Assembly (NCBI GenBank): GCA_030824725.1
Contig: JAPJRE010000196.1
Coordinates: 1 to 7,497 of the forward strand
Direction of reading: 5' to 3'
DNA: 7,497 nt
From: Sphingomonas sp.
Lineage (GTDB): Bacteria; Pseudomonadota; Alphaproteobacteria; Sphingomonadales; Sphingomonadaceae
The notes below the pieces were generated by a model. That model saw only the letters and a list, made by a program, of their open reading frames with translations. It did not search any database and was not told the origin of the DNA. A program made the position numbers and the translations under genes. Shown here piece by piece: positions 1-7,057 of this stretch (position 1 is its first letter; each line of letters opens with the position of its first letter).

Positions 1-5
1 GGTAG

Positions 6-3005
6 CGGCTCGACGGCCAATGGTCGTTCCACTTCTCGCCCTCGTCGGACGCGGTGCCGAACGGGTTCGAGAAGCCGGAATACGACGTCGCCAAGTGGAA
101 GCGCATCAAGGTCCCCGCCGACTGGCAGACCGAGGGCTATGACCAGGCCCGCTACAACAACATCACCTATCCGTTCCCGGCCAACCGTCCGCTGATCCCG
201 CACGCGACCAACCCGGTGGGTTCCTATCGCCGTGACGTGCAGCTGCCGGCGAACTGGTCCGGGCAGGACGTTATCCTCCACATCGGCGCGGCGGGTTCGG
301 CCTATCGCGTGTGGGTAAACGGCGTCGAAGCTGGCTATGCGGAGGATTCCAAGCTCCCCTCCGAGTTCGACGTCACCAAGCTGGTCCATGCCGGCCGCAA
401 CACCATCGCCATCCAGATCCATCGCTGGTCGGACGGCAGCTATCTCGAGGACCAGGATTTCTGGCGCGTCTCGGGCATCGAGCGCACGGTCTATCTCGCG
501 GCGGCACCCAAGGCGCGGGTGGCCGACCTCTTCGTCCATGCGGGGCTCGACGCCGCGTACAAGGACGGCAAGCTCTCGACCGAGCTGACGCTGACCGATC
601 GCACCGCGCCGCTCACCGCGCGGATGACGCTGTTCGATGGCGACAAGCAGGTGCTGGCGCGGGAGACGCAGCTTCCCGCCGGTGCCGCGCAGAAGGTGAC
701 GCTCGCTGCCGACGTGCCCGGCGTCCGCCCCTGGACCGCCGAGACGCCCAATCTCTACACGCTGCTGGTTGAGCTGGTGGATGCCGAGGGCAAGGTGGTG
801 CAGGCCACCCCGCAGCGGATCGGTTTCCGCACCGTCGAGATCAGGAACGGGCTGGTCAGCGTCAACGGCAAGCCGATCACGATCCGCGGCGTCAACCGCC
901 ACGAGCATGATCCGGAGACCTTCCACGTCGTCAGCCATGCATCGATGGAGCACGACATCCAGCTGATGAAGCGGGCGAACATCAACGCGATCCGCACCTC
1001 GCACTATCCGAACGACCCGTATCTGTACGAGCTCGCCGATCGCTACGGCCTCTATGTGATGGACGAAGCGAATATCGAGAGCCATGCCTACATGGATTAT
1101 GCCAACAAGCATGGCGAACTGCGCTCGCAGTTCCAGGTCGGCTTCGATCCGGCGTGGAAGGACGCGCATGTCAGCCGCGTCGTCAACATGGTCCAGCGCG
1201 ACAAGAACCATCCCTCGGTGATCTTCTGGTCGCTGGGCAACGAGGCGGGCATCGGGCCGAACTTCGAGGCAGCGGCCGCGGCGGCCAAGGCGGTCGATCC
1301 GGGCCGGCTGGTCTCCTATCTCGGCTGGGGTACGTGGGACGGGATCCAGGACCACCGGCCGAACTATTATGCCGACATCTACGCGCCGATGTACGATCCG
1401 GCGGTGAAGCTTGAGGATTACGCCACCAACTGGAACTTCAAGCAGCCGGTGATCCAGTGCGAATATGCCCATATGATGGGCAATTCGGGCGGCAACCTGA
1501 AGGAATATTGGGACACCATCTACGCCCATCCGGACAAGCTGCAGGGCGGCTTCGCCTGGGACTGGGTCGACCAGTCGATGTATCGCTATACCAAGGACGG
1601 GCGGCGTTATTGGGGCGATGGCGGCGAGTACGGCCCGAACCCGGGCGGCGACATCGAGTTCGGCGACGGACTGCTCCAGGCGGATCGCACGCCCAACCCG
1701 CAGCTCTACGAGCTCCGCAAGGTCTATGCGCCGATCCAGTTCGACGGCTTCGATGCCGCGGGCGGCACGGTGACGGTGCGCAACCGGCATGACTTCCGCG
1801 ACCTGTCCGGCTTCACCTTCGACTGGGAAGTGCAGGAGAATGGCGTCGCGGTGGCCAATGGCACGCTGGCGGCGCCGGACGTGGCGGCGCACGGCGCGGG
1901 CACGATCGCGCTGCCGCTGGCGGGCATCGCGCGCAAGCCGGGTGCCGAGTATTTCGTCACGATCCGCGCCCGCGCCAAGGCCGATGCGGTGCCGCTGGTG
2001 CCCGGCGGCACGGTCATCGGCTGGGAGCAGTTCGCGCTCGATCCGGCCTATCGCATGGGCGAGGTCGCGGCGCCCAAGGGCAAGGTGACGACGCAGGACG
2101 GGCAGGGGGCGATCACCCTCTCGGCCGGCGGCGCCACGCTGGTGGTGAACCGCGCGACCGGCCTGGTCGATCGCTACGCCGCCAAGGGCAAGACGCTGCT
2201 CAGCGGTGGCGCACCGCATTTCTGGCGCGCGGTGACCGACAACGACATCGGCATCAGCACCGACAAGCAGCTCGCCGCCTGGAAGGGGATGAGCGAGACG
2301 CGCACCGTCTCCGCGGTGCAGGTGCAGGATCTGGGCGAGGACGGCGCCGAGGTGCGCATCGCCTATTCCATGGGTGCCGGCGCGGTGCGCTTCACCAGCG
2401 TCTACCGCATGGCGGGCGACGGTTCGGTCGCGGTCGACGGCAAGTTCGAGCCGGTCTCGGGCCAGCTGCCGCCGCCGTTCCGCATCGGCCTCGCCTTCAC
2501 CACGCCGGGCAGCCTCAAGACGGTCGAATGGTATGGCCGCGGCCCGCACGAAAGCTATGTCGACCGCAAGACCTCGGCCCCGATCGGCCTGTGGCGCGGC
2601 GCCATCGCCGAGCAGAACCATGATTACATCCGCCCGCAGGAGACCGGCAACAAGGTCGATGTCCGGTGGATGGAACTGATCGGCGGCGGATCGGGCCTGC
2701 GGGTGCAGGGCGACACGCCGCTGATGATGAACGCGCTCGCCTTCCCCTATGCCGATCTCGACCGGCACGAACCCGGCACCTGGAAGAGCACCGATGTGGT
2801 GCCGAAGGCGCAGGGCACGCTGCTGATCGACGCCGCGCAATGGGGCGTCGGCGGCGACACCCAGTGGAGCGAGTTCGGCAAGCCGCTTCCGAAATACCGC
2901 ACCCAGTTGGTGCCGACGAGCCTGCGTTTCCGCCTTACGCCCTTCCTGGGCGAAGGCACTACACCAGCAAAAGCGCGCCCCGCGCGTGCAACGGAGAGAG
3001 AATGA
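6..3005 (+). CDS. GH2 beta-galactosidase, LacZ type (5' partial)
   Basis: Hydrolyses terminal beta-D-galactosyl residues with retention. Similarity to E. coli LacZ runs the full length: N-terminal jelly-roll sugar-binding domain (about residues 1-165, counted from the GTG at 54), Ig-like domain (to about 270), TIM barrel (270-560), second Ig-like domain, and C-terminal small-chain domain (about 690-970). Visible active-site residues are D127 in WSDGSYLED, RHEHD at 282-286, E342 and H344 in DEANIESH (Mg site), acid/base E397 in SLGNEAG and nucleophile E470 in CEYAHMMGNS. The E397-E470 spacing of 73 is close to the 76 of E. coli E461-E537. Family-like sequence (LDGQWSF) continues upstream of GTG 54, so 54 is not the true start. 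About 50 residues and any signal peptide lie outside the window. An in-frame TAG at 3-5 precedes the conserved part. The stop overlaps the next gene's ATG by 4 bases. The GH2 LacZ-type assignment is near certain; galactosidase specificity is inferred from the family. Confidence 0.93.
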   Translation, partial: RLDGQWSFHFSPSSDAVPNGFEKPEYDVAKWKRIKVPADWQTEGYDQARYNNITYPFPANRPLIPHATNPVGSYRRDVQLPANWSGQDVILHIGAAGSAYRVWVNGVEAGYAEDSKLPSEFDVTKLVHAGRNTIAIQIHRWSDGSYLEDQDFWRVSGIERTVYLAAAPKARVADLFVHAGLDAAYKDGKLSTELTLTDRTAPLTARMTLFDGDKQVLARETQLPAGAAQKVTLAADVPGVRPWTAETPNLYTLLVELVDAEGKVVQATPQRIGFRTVEIRNGLVSVNGKPITIRGVNRHEHDPETFHVVSHASMEHDIQLMKRANINAIRTSHYPNDPYLYELADRYGLYVMDEANIESHAYMDYANKHGELRSQFQVGFDPAWKDAHVSRVVNMVQRDKNHPSVIFWSLGNEAGIGPNFEAAAAAAKAVDPGRLVSYLGWGTWDGIQDHRPNYYADIYAPMYDPAVKLEDYATNWNFKQPVIQCEYAHMMGNSGGNLKEYWDTIYAHPDKLQGGFAWDWVDQSMYRYTKDGRRYWGDGGEYGPNPGGDIEFGDGLLQADRTPNPQLYELRKVYAPIQFDGFDAAGGTVTVRNRHDFRDLSGFTFDWEVQENGVAVANGTLAAPDVAAHGAGTIALPLAGIARKPGAEYFVTIRARAKADAVPLVPGGTVIGWEQFALDPAYRMGEVAAPKGKVTTQDGQGAITLSAGGATLVVNRATGLVDRYAAKGKTLLSGGAPHFWRAVTDNDIGISTDKQLAAWKGMSETRTVSAVQVQDLGEDGAEVRIAYSMGAGAVRFTSVYRMAGDGSVAVDGKFEPVSGQLPPPFRIGLAFTTPGSLKTVEWYGRGPHESYVDRKTSAPIGLWRGAIAEQNHDYIRPQETGNKVDVRWMELIGGGSGLRVQGDTPLMMNALAFPYADLDRHEPGTWKSTDVVPKAQGTLLIDAAQWGVGGDTQWSEFGKPLPKYRTQLVPTSLRFRLTPFLGEGTTPAKARPARATERE
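2993..2998 (+). promoter_or_regulatory. Ribosome binding site of the GH51 gene
   Basis: GGAGAG lies inside the last codons of the GH2 gene, 3 bases before the ATG at 3002 and 6 bases before a second in-frame ATG at 3005. It supports a start at 3002 or 3005 rather than the far upstream in-frame ATG at 2666, which would place 336 bases inside the GH2 gene. The Arg/Glu-rich GH2 C-terminal tail is partly dictated by this site. Confidence 0.7.
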
Positions 3006-4540
3006 TGCGGACCCTTATCAGTGCGATCGCGCTCATCGCGGCGATGCCGGCCATGGCGCAGACCGGCGACGCCGTGACGGTGCATGGCGACAAGCCCGGC
3101 GCGAAATATGACCGCCGCCTGTTCGGCCAGTTCGCCGAGCATCTCGGCACCGGCATCTATGGCGGCCTCTATGTCGGCGCGGACAGCAAGATCCCGAACG
3201 TGAAGGGCTTCCGCCGCGACGTGATCGATGCGCTCAAGGCGATCAAGGTGCCCGTCATCCGCTGGCCGGGCGGCTGCTTCGCCGACGAATATCACTGGCG
3301 GGAAGGCATCGGGCCGAAGTCCAAGCGCCTGGTGAAGGTCAACACCAACTGGGGTGGCGTGACGGAGGACAATGCCGTCGGCACCAACGAGTTCATGGAC
3401 TTCACCGAAGTGGTGGGGGCCGAAGCCTATGTCTCCGGCAATGTCGGCACCGCCAACCCGAGCGAGATGGCCGAGTGGGTCGAGTATATGACCTCGCCGA
3501 CCCGGTCGACCATCGCCAACCAGCGCCGTGCCAATGGCCGCGACAAGCCCTGGAAGCTGCCCATGTTCGGCATCGGCAATGAGCTGTGGGGCTGCGGCGG
3601 CGACATGCTGCCGGAGTACGCCGCCGACGTGACCCGTCGCTACGCCACCTTCCTCAAGGTGCCCGAGGGCCAGAAGCTGATGAAGATCGCCAGCGGCGCC
3701 AATTCGGCCGATTACAACTGGACCGAGGTGATGATGCGCAAGGCCGGCGACAAGATCGACGGCATCGGCGTGCATTATTACACGGTGCCCGGGCCCTGGG
3801 AGAAGAAGGGTGCGGCGACCGGCTTCGACGAGGAAAGCTGGGCGCGCACGCTCTCCAAGACGCTCAAGATGGAAGAGCTGCTCACCGAGCACGGCAAGAT
3901 CATGGACAAGTACGATCCCAAGAAGCGGGTCGCGCTGCTCGTCGATGAATGGGGCACCTGGTACGATGTCGAGCCGGGCACGAACCCCGGCTTCCTGTAT
4001 CAGCAGAACAGCCTGCGCGACGCGATGGTCGCGGCGCTCAACTTCAACATCTTCGCGCGCCATGCCGACCGCGTGCGCGGCGCCAATATCGCGCAGATGG
4101 TCAATGTGCTGCAGGCGATGCTGCTGACCGACGGCGCCAGGATGGTGAAGACGCCGACCTATTGGGCGTTCGACCTGTACAAGGACTATATGGACGGCAC
4201 GGTGCTGCCGGTCGACGTCCAGTCGCGCTGGTACAACAAGGACCAGTGGACGATGCGCGCGGTGAGCGCCAGCGCGGTGCGGGGCACCGACGGCGTGGTC
4301 CATGTCGGCCTGGTCAATGTCGATCCCAACCAGCCGGCGAGCGTCAGCGTGAAGCTCGACGGCGTGACCGGCGCGGCGGTGACCGGCAAGGTCCTCACCG
4401 GCGCCACGATGGACGCGCATAACGACTTCCAGGCGCCTGACGCGATCAAGCCGGCGGCGTTCACCGGGGCGACGCTTTCGGGCGGGACCCTGACGGTGCA
4501 GGTGCCGGCCAAGGCGATCGTGATGCTCGACATCAAGTGA
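3002..4540 (+). CDS. GH51 alpha-L-arabinofuranosidase, exported
   Basis: Releases terminal alpha-L-arabinofuranosyl residues from arabinan, arabinoxylan or arabinogalactan side chains (retaining, clan GH-A). The 512-residue protein begins with a clear Sec signal peptide: R3, hydrophobic core LISAIALIAAM, likely cleavage after AMA at about residue 19, so it is probably periplasmic. The TIM barrel carries the family hallmarks FGQFAEHLG, IRWPGGCFADEYHW, the acid/base E194 in GIGNELWG and the nucleophile E316 in LLVDEWGTW. Their spacing of 122 is close to that of characterised GH51 enzymes. The last 110 or so residues form the usual C-terminal beta-sandwich ending in VMLDIK. The ATG at 3002 overlaps the GH2 stop (ATGA) and follows a GGAGAG site. 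The in-frame ATG at 3005 is an equally possible start. The last codons overlap the GH43 GTG start. Signal-peptide-bearing GH51 enzymes are less typical than the cytoplasmic Bacillus type, but the residues leave little doubt about the family. Confidence 0.93.
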   Translation: MMRTLISAIALIAAMPAMAQTGDAVTVHGDKPGAKYDRRLFGQFAEHLGTGIYGGLYVGADSKIPNVKGFRRDVIDALKAIKVPVIRWPGGCFADEYHWREGIGPKSKRLVKVNTNWGGVTEDNAVGTNEFMDFTEVVGAEAYVSGNVGTANPSEMAEWVEYMTSPTRSTIANQRRANGRDKPWKLPMFGIGNELWGCGGDMLPEYAADVTRRYATFLKVPEGQKLMKIASGANSADYNWTEVMMRKAGDKIDGIGVHYYTVPGPWEKKGAATGFDEESWARTLSKTLKMEELLTEHGKIMDKYDPKKRVALLVDEWGTWYDVEPGTNPGFLYQQNSLRDAMVAALNFNIFARHADRVRGANIAQMVNVLQAMLLTDGARMVKTPTYWAFDLYKDYMDGTVLPVDVQSRWYNKDQWTMRAVSASAVRGTDGVVHVGLVNVDPNQPASVSVKLDGVTGAAVTGKVLTGATMDAHNDFQAPDAIKPAAFTGATLSGGTLTVQVPAKAIVMLDIK

Positions 4541-5892
4541 GCAAGGCGGTTCTTCTGATGGTGGCGGCGGGCTTGCTCGCCGCCGCCGACGCGCCCGCGC
4601 CGCGCTGGGACGCGGCCGGCGACGGCAACCCGCTGCTCCCCGGCTATTTCGCCGATCCCTCGATCGTGCGCGATGGCGGGAAGTGGTACATCTACGCCAC
4701 CATCGATCCCTGGGGCGCCGACACGCTGGGAATGTGGACCTCCAGCAACGGCCGGGACTGGAGCTTCTCCACGCCGGCTTGGCCGACCAAGGCGGCGGCG
4801 ACCAGCCCCACCTCGGGTGACTCCAAGGTCTGGGCGCCGTCGGTCGTCAAGGCGAAGAACGGGCGCTGGTACATGTATGTCTCGGTCGGCTCCGAGATAT
4901 GGGTGGGCAGCGCGCCGTCGCCTGCGGGGCCCTGGGCCGATGCGCATGGCGGCAAGCCGCTGATCGCGAAGGACTTCGCGCCCGCCTACCACATGATCGA
5001 CGCCGAGGCGTTCGTCGACGACGACGGTACTGCGTATCTGTACTGGGGCTCTGGTCTAAACTGGACCAACGGCCACTGCTTCGTCGTCAAGCTCAAGCCG
5101 GATATGGTAAGCTTCGACGGCGAGCCCAAGGACGTCACCCCCGCCAATTACTTCGAGGGCCCGTTCCTCGTGAAGGCGGGGCGGCACTATGTCCTCACCT
5201 ATAGCGACGGCAAGACGACCGAGGACACGTACAAGGTGCGGTACGCGATCGGCGACACGCCGTTCGGGCCGTTCCGCGAGGGGCCGGACAGCCCGATCCT
5301 GTCCACCGACAAGGCGCGCGAGGTGATCAGCCCGGGTCATCACGCGATCTTCCGCGTCGGCAAGCAGCCCTATATCCTCTACCACCGCCAGTCGCTGCCC
5401 TGGCCGCGGCCGGGCGACGACGCGACGCTCCGCCAGATCGCCGTCGATCCGCTGACGATCCATGACGACGGCAGCATCGCGAAATTGACGCCGAGCCATG
5501 GCAGCGCGGTGACGGGCTTCGTGGCCCGCCGCACGCGCGGCATGCCGGTCACGCTCAAGGGCGCGGCCGTCGATGCGGTGCATGCGGCCGAACGGGCAGG
5601 GGACGACAATTACGCAACGCTCTGGCGCCCGGCACCGGGGGCTGCGCCGTTGCTGGTCGCCGATCTCGGCGAGGTGCGCACGGTCCGCACGACACAGCTA
5701 CGGATGGAATATGCCCACCGCAGCTACGACGTCGCGATTGAGGCCTCGGTCGATGGCACGCATTGGCGCCAGGTGGCGGCCAAGCCCGACGCTAGCGGCT
5801 CGCCGATCGCGCTGCCGCTGAACGTGTCCGCCCGCTATTTGCGCCTGCGCGTGCCCGCAGGTGCCGGCGTGTGGGAGTGGCAGCTCTTCTGA
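4537..5892 (+). CDS. GH43 glycosidase with C-terminal discoidin-like domain, exported
   Basis: Five-bladed beta-propeller, inverting GH43 enzyme of 451 residues; members act as beta-xylosidases, arabinofuranosidases, arabinanases or galactanases. The catalytic triad is visible: general base D40 in YFADPSIV, pKa-modulating D155 in MIDAEAF and general acid E207 in YFEGPF. ISPGHHAIF and ILYHRQS match later propeller blades. From about residue 330 a second module, with LLVADLGEVRTV, YDVAIEASVDGTHW and ARYLRLRV, resembles an F5/8 type C (CBM32-like) carbohydrate-binding domain and runs to the last residue. The N-terminus looks like a short signal peptide (K3, core AVLLMVAAGLLAAA, cleavage near ADA), so a periplasmic or surface location is likely. 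The GTG start overlaps the GH51 stop as GTGA and has no good Shine-Dalgarno, implying translational coupling. A later ATG at 4558 would lose the charged n-region. The family is clear; exact substrate is not. Confidence 0.9.
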   Translation: MSKAVLLMVAAGLLAAADAPAPRWDAAGDGNPLLPGYFADPSIVRDGGKWYIYATIDPWGADTLGMWTSSNGRDWSFSTPAWPTKAAATSPTSGDSKVWAPSVVKAKNGRWYMYVSVGSEIWVGSAPSPAGPWADAHGGKPLIAKDFAPAYHMIDAEAFVDDDGTAYLYWGSGLNWTNGHCFVVKLKPDMVSFDGEPKDVTPANYFEGPFLVKAGRHYVLTYSDGKTTEDTYKVRYAIGDTPFGPFREGPDSPILSTDKAREVISPGHHAIFRVGKQPYILYHRQSLPWPRPGDDATLRQIAVDPLTIHDDGSIAKLTPSHGSAVTGFVARRTRGMPVTLKGAAVDAVHAAERAGDDNYATLWRPAPGAAPLLVADLGEVRTVRTTQLRMEYAHRSYDVAIEASVDGTHWRQVAAKPDASGSPIALPLNVSARYLRLRVPAGAGVWEWQLF

Positions 5893-5909
5893 TCGGCGGC
5901 GTCGATCAG
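5889..5909 (+). terminator. Weak hairpin at the end of the glycosidase operon
   Basis: A perfect 7-bp stem (CTGATCG at 5889-5895 with CGATCAG at 5903-5909) and a 7-base loop overlap the GH43 stop codon. No T-tract follows; the next bases are A-rich. It could slow or stop transcription or protect the 3' end, but it is not a canonical intrinsic terminator. Confidence 0.25.
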
Positions 5910-5926
5910 GGGCGAAACAAAAAATG

Positions 5927-5956
5927 TTGCGGCGCGAGGCCGTCCCATGCGTTAGG
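5927..5956 (+). promoter_or_regulatory. Candidate sodB promoter (weak)
   Basis: The 102-base gap before sodB must hold its promoter if it is a separate unit. The best match I see is TTGCGG at 5927-5932 as a -35, preceded by an A-rich stretch (5915-5924), with a poor -10 around GCGTTAGG (5949-5956) at 16-18 bases spacing. The -10 departs strongly from consensus, so this is only a suggestion. Confidence 0.2.
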
Positions 5957-5981
5957 CGGGCGGACAAGCTTTCCAATCCCA

Positions 5982-5988
5982 AGAGGAG
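5982..5988 (+). promoter_or_regulatory. Strong ribosome binding site of sodB
   Basis: AGAGGAG ends 6 bases before the ATG at 5995, near-ideal spacing. It selects this ATG over the out-of-frame ATG at 5990 and implies efficient translation, fitting an abundant housekeeping enzyme. Confidence 0.8.
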
Positions 5989-5994
5989 CATGAC

Positions 5995-6618
5995 ATGGCC
6001 TTCGAACTTCCCGAACTGCCGTACGCCAAGGACGCGCTCGCCCCGCACATGTCGGCCGAGACCTTCGACTTCCACCATGGCAAGCACCACAAGGCCTATG
6101 TCGACAACTGCAACAAGCTGGTTGCCGACATCCCCGAGCTGGCCGGCGCCAAGCTCACCGACGTGATCGCCTACGCCAAGGAGAAGGGCAACAAGGGCCT
6201 GTTCAACAACAGCTCGCAGATCTGGAACCACAGCTTCTTCTGGCAGTGCCTGACGCCCAACTATGCGGCGCCCACCGGCAAGCTGGCCGAGATGATCACC
6301 CGCGACTTCGGCAGCCAGGAAGCGCTGGTCGAGAAGCTGAAGGCAGAGTCCGTCGGCCACTTCGCCAGCGGCTGGGGCTGGCTGGTGCTCGACGGCGACA
6401 CGCTGAAGGTCACCTCGTTCCATGACGGCGATTCGCCCGTCGCGCACGGCGTGAAGCCGCTGTTTACGATCGACGTGTGGGAACACGCCTATTACATCGA
6501 CTATCGCAACGCGCGCCCGTCGTTCGTCGACACCATCCTGACGAAGCTGGCGAACTGGGAGTTCGTCGCCCAGAACCTCGATGGCGAAGGCGCCGCCCGC
6601 GCCGACCAGCAGGGCTGA
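5995..6618 (+). CDS. sodB: Iron superoxide dismutase
   Basis: Converts superoxide to oxygen and hydrogen peroxide in the cytoplasm; no signal peptide is present. The 207-residue protein aligns from its first residues with E. coli SodB (MxFELPxLPYAKDALAPH). It has the N-terminal alpha-hairpin domain (about 1-90) and the C-terminal alpha/beta domain (about 95-198). The four metal ligands are visible: H27 in FHHGKHH, H79 in QIWNHSFFW, and D160 and H164 in DVWEHAYYIDYRN. Q75 before WNH is the position where iron enzymes keep the active-site glutamine, while manganese enzymes usually have Gly there and a Gln later, so iron is favoured; cambialistic use cannot be excluded. It is slightly longer than E. 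coli SodB (193), from a small insertion near residues 45-70 and a polar tail ending ADQQG. The start at 5995 has a strong RBS. It is a separate unit from the glycosidases, and a structured repeat begins about 10 bases after its stop. Confidence 0.97.
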   Translation: MAFELPELPYAKDALAPHMSAETFDFHHGKHHKAYVDNCNKLVADIPELAGAKLTDVIAYAKEKGNKGLFNNSSQIWNHSFFWQCLTPNYAAPTGKLAEMITRDFGSQEALVEKLKAESVGHFASGWGWLVLDGDTLKVTSFHDGDSPVAHGVKPLFTIDVWEHAYYIDYRNARPSFVDTILTKLANWEFVAQNLDGEGAARADQQG

Positions 6619-6627
6619 GGCCGGATC

Positions 6628-6651
6628 CCCTCTCCCCGCCAGGGGAGAGGG
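6628..6651 (+). terminator. GC-rich hairpin after sodB, possible terminator
   Basis: CCCTCTCCCC at 6628-6637 pairs perfectly over 10 bp with GGGGAGAGGG at 6642-6651 across a GCCA loop. It starts 9 bases after the sodB stop. No run of T follows, so intrinsic termination is uncertain; 3'-end protection of the sodB mRNA is an alternative. It is also the first hairpin of the larger repeat described next. Confidence 0.45.
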
Positions 6652-6758
6652 CTATGCAGACTTGGCGTTTGTGAGGCAAACGCTGGGTCGAAACTGTGAG
6701 AGGGGTGGGCGGCTGCCGGGCAGCCGCGCAAGGCCTGCAGCCTTGCCCGTCCCTCTCC
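6628..6758. repeat. Composite four-hairpin intergenic repeat (REP/MITE-like)
   Basis: Four perfect hairpins follow one another: 10-bp stem 6628-6637/6642-6651; 7-bp stem GCGTTTG 6665-6671 with CAAACGC 6677-6683; 8-bp stem GCGGCTGC 6709-6716 with GCAGCCGC 6720-6727; 7-bp stem GCAAGGC 6728-6734 with GCCTTGC 6740-6746. The last two are enclosed by outer arms GAGAGGG (6698-6704) and CCCTCTC (6751-6757), giving a branched, cloverleaf-like fold. The CCCTCTC arm or its complement occurs four times, so alternative pairings are possible. Elements with such arms are common between genes in Sphingomonas-like genomes and give rise to spurious ORFs; that familiarity is from memory. Only one copy lies here, so repetitiveness in the genome is inferred. 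No coding capacity. Confidence 0.6.
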
Positions 6759-6846
6759 AAGCTTCGCCATAGCGAGACGCCATGGTGACCTGCCGCCCGT
6801 CGGCCCCTAGCCTTGATAGAGTATGCACCAGGGAAGGCGCAGGCGC
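6759..6846. other. Non-coding spacer between hairpin repeat and IS orfA
   Basis: I see no gene here. The first part (AAGCTTCGCCATAGCGAGACG) may be the tail of the hairpin repeat. The part from 6786 probably is the untranslated left end of the IS. No convincing Shine-Dalgarno precedes the orfA ATG at 6847. Confidence 0.4.
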
Positions 6847-7057
6847 ATGTGGAAGAGCCGCTTTTCCGAGGAACAGAGCATCGGAAGGGCCAAGGGGCAG
6901 GAGGCGGTGCGGTCGACGGAGGAAGTCCGCCGACCGCATGGGCCGAGCCCTCTCGGGCGCCGGGCGGCTGCGGCAGCTTGAGGACGAGACCGGGAAGCTG
7001 ATACGGCCGTTGGCGCAGCATGTGCTGGATAACGCGATCCAAGGATCTGTTGGGAAG
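6847..7057 (+). pseudogene. IS3-family orfA remnant (helix-turn-helix subunit), frameshifted
   Basis: From ATG 6847 the first frame reads MWKSRFSEEQSIG, then RAKGQEAVRSTEEV and RRPHGPSP. This matches the usual OrfA start KSRFSEEQIIGxxKExEAG...ADVCRRHGLSP, the N-terminal helix-turn-helix that binds the IS ends. After about 6951 the match stops and resumes in the next frame at 6965 as RLRQLEDETGKLIRP and LAQHVLDNAI, the leucine-zipper part (intact form RLRQLEDENxxLKRLLAExMLDN). The segment normally reading ATFYKxKAKFGGxxVSDAR is missing. The expected 57 bases are replaced by 13, a net loss of about 44, which explains the frame change. Substitutions such as S for I in EEQSIG add to the decay. 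Confidence 0.7.

Noticed and set aside
2666..3001. N-terminal extension of the GH51 gene from an upstream ATG
   Set aside because: It would overlap the GH2 gene by 340 bases and bury the signal peptide; the start at 3002 has an RBS and gives a normal family length.
2747..4420. 557-residue open frame on the minus strand opposite GH2/GH51
   Set aside because: It lies opposite two well-supported genes, and its His/Ala/Arg/Gly/Asp-rich composition is what the complement of GC-rich codons gives; no motif or start signal is evident.
5893..5994. Riboswitch, small RNA or known oxidative/iron-response operator before sodB
   Set aside because: Apart from a short hairpin and the RBS I see no conserved aptamer or recognisable Fur/Irr-type palindrome.
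5698..6486. 262-residue minus-strand open frame spanning the GH43 end and sodB
   Set aside because: It crosses an intergenic gap and two clear plus-strand genes, and its composition is that of an antisense shadow.
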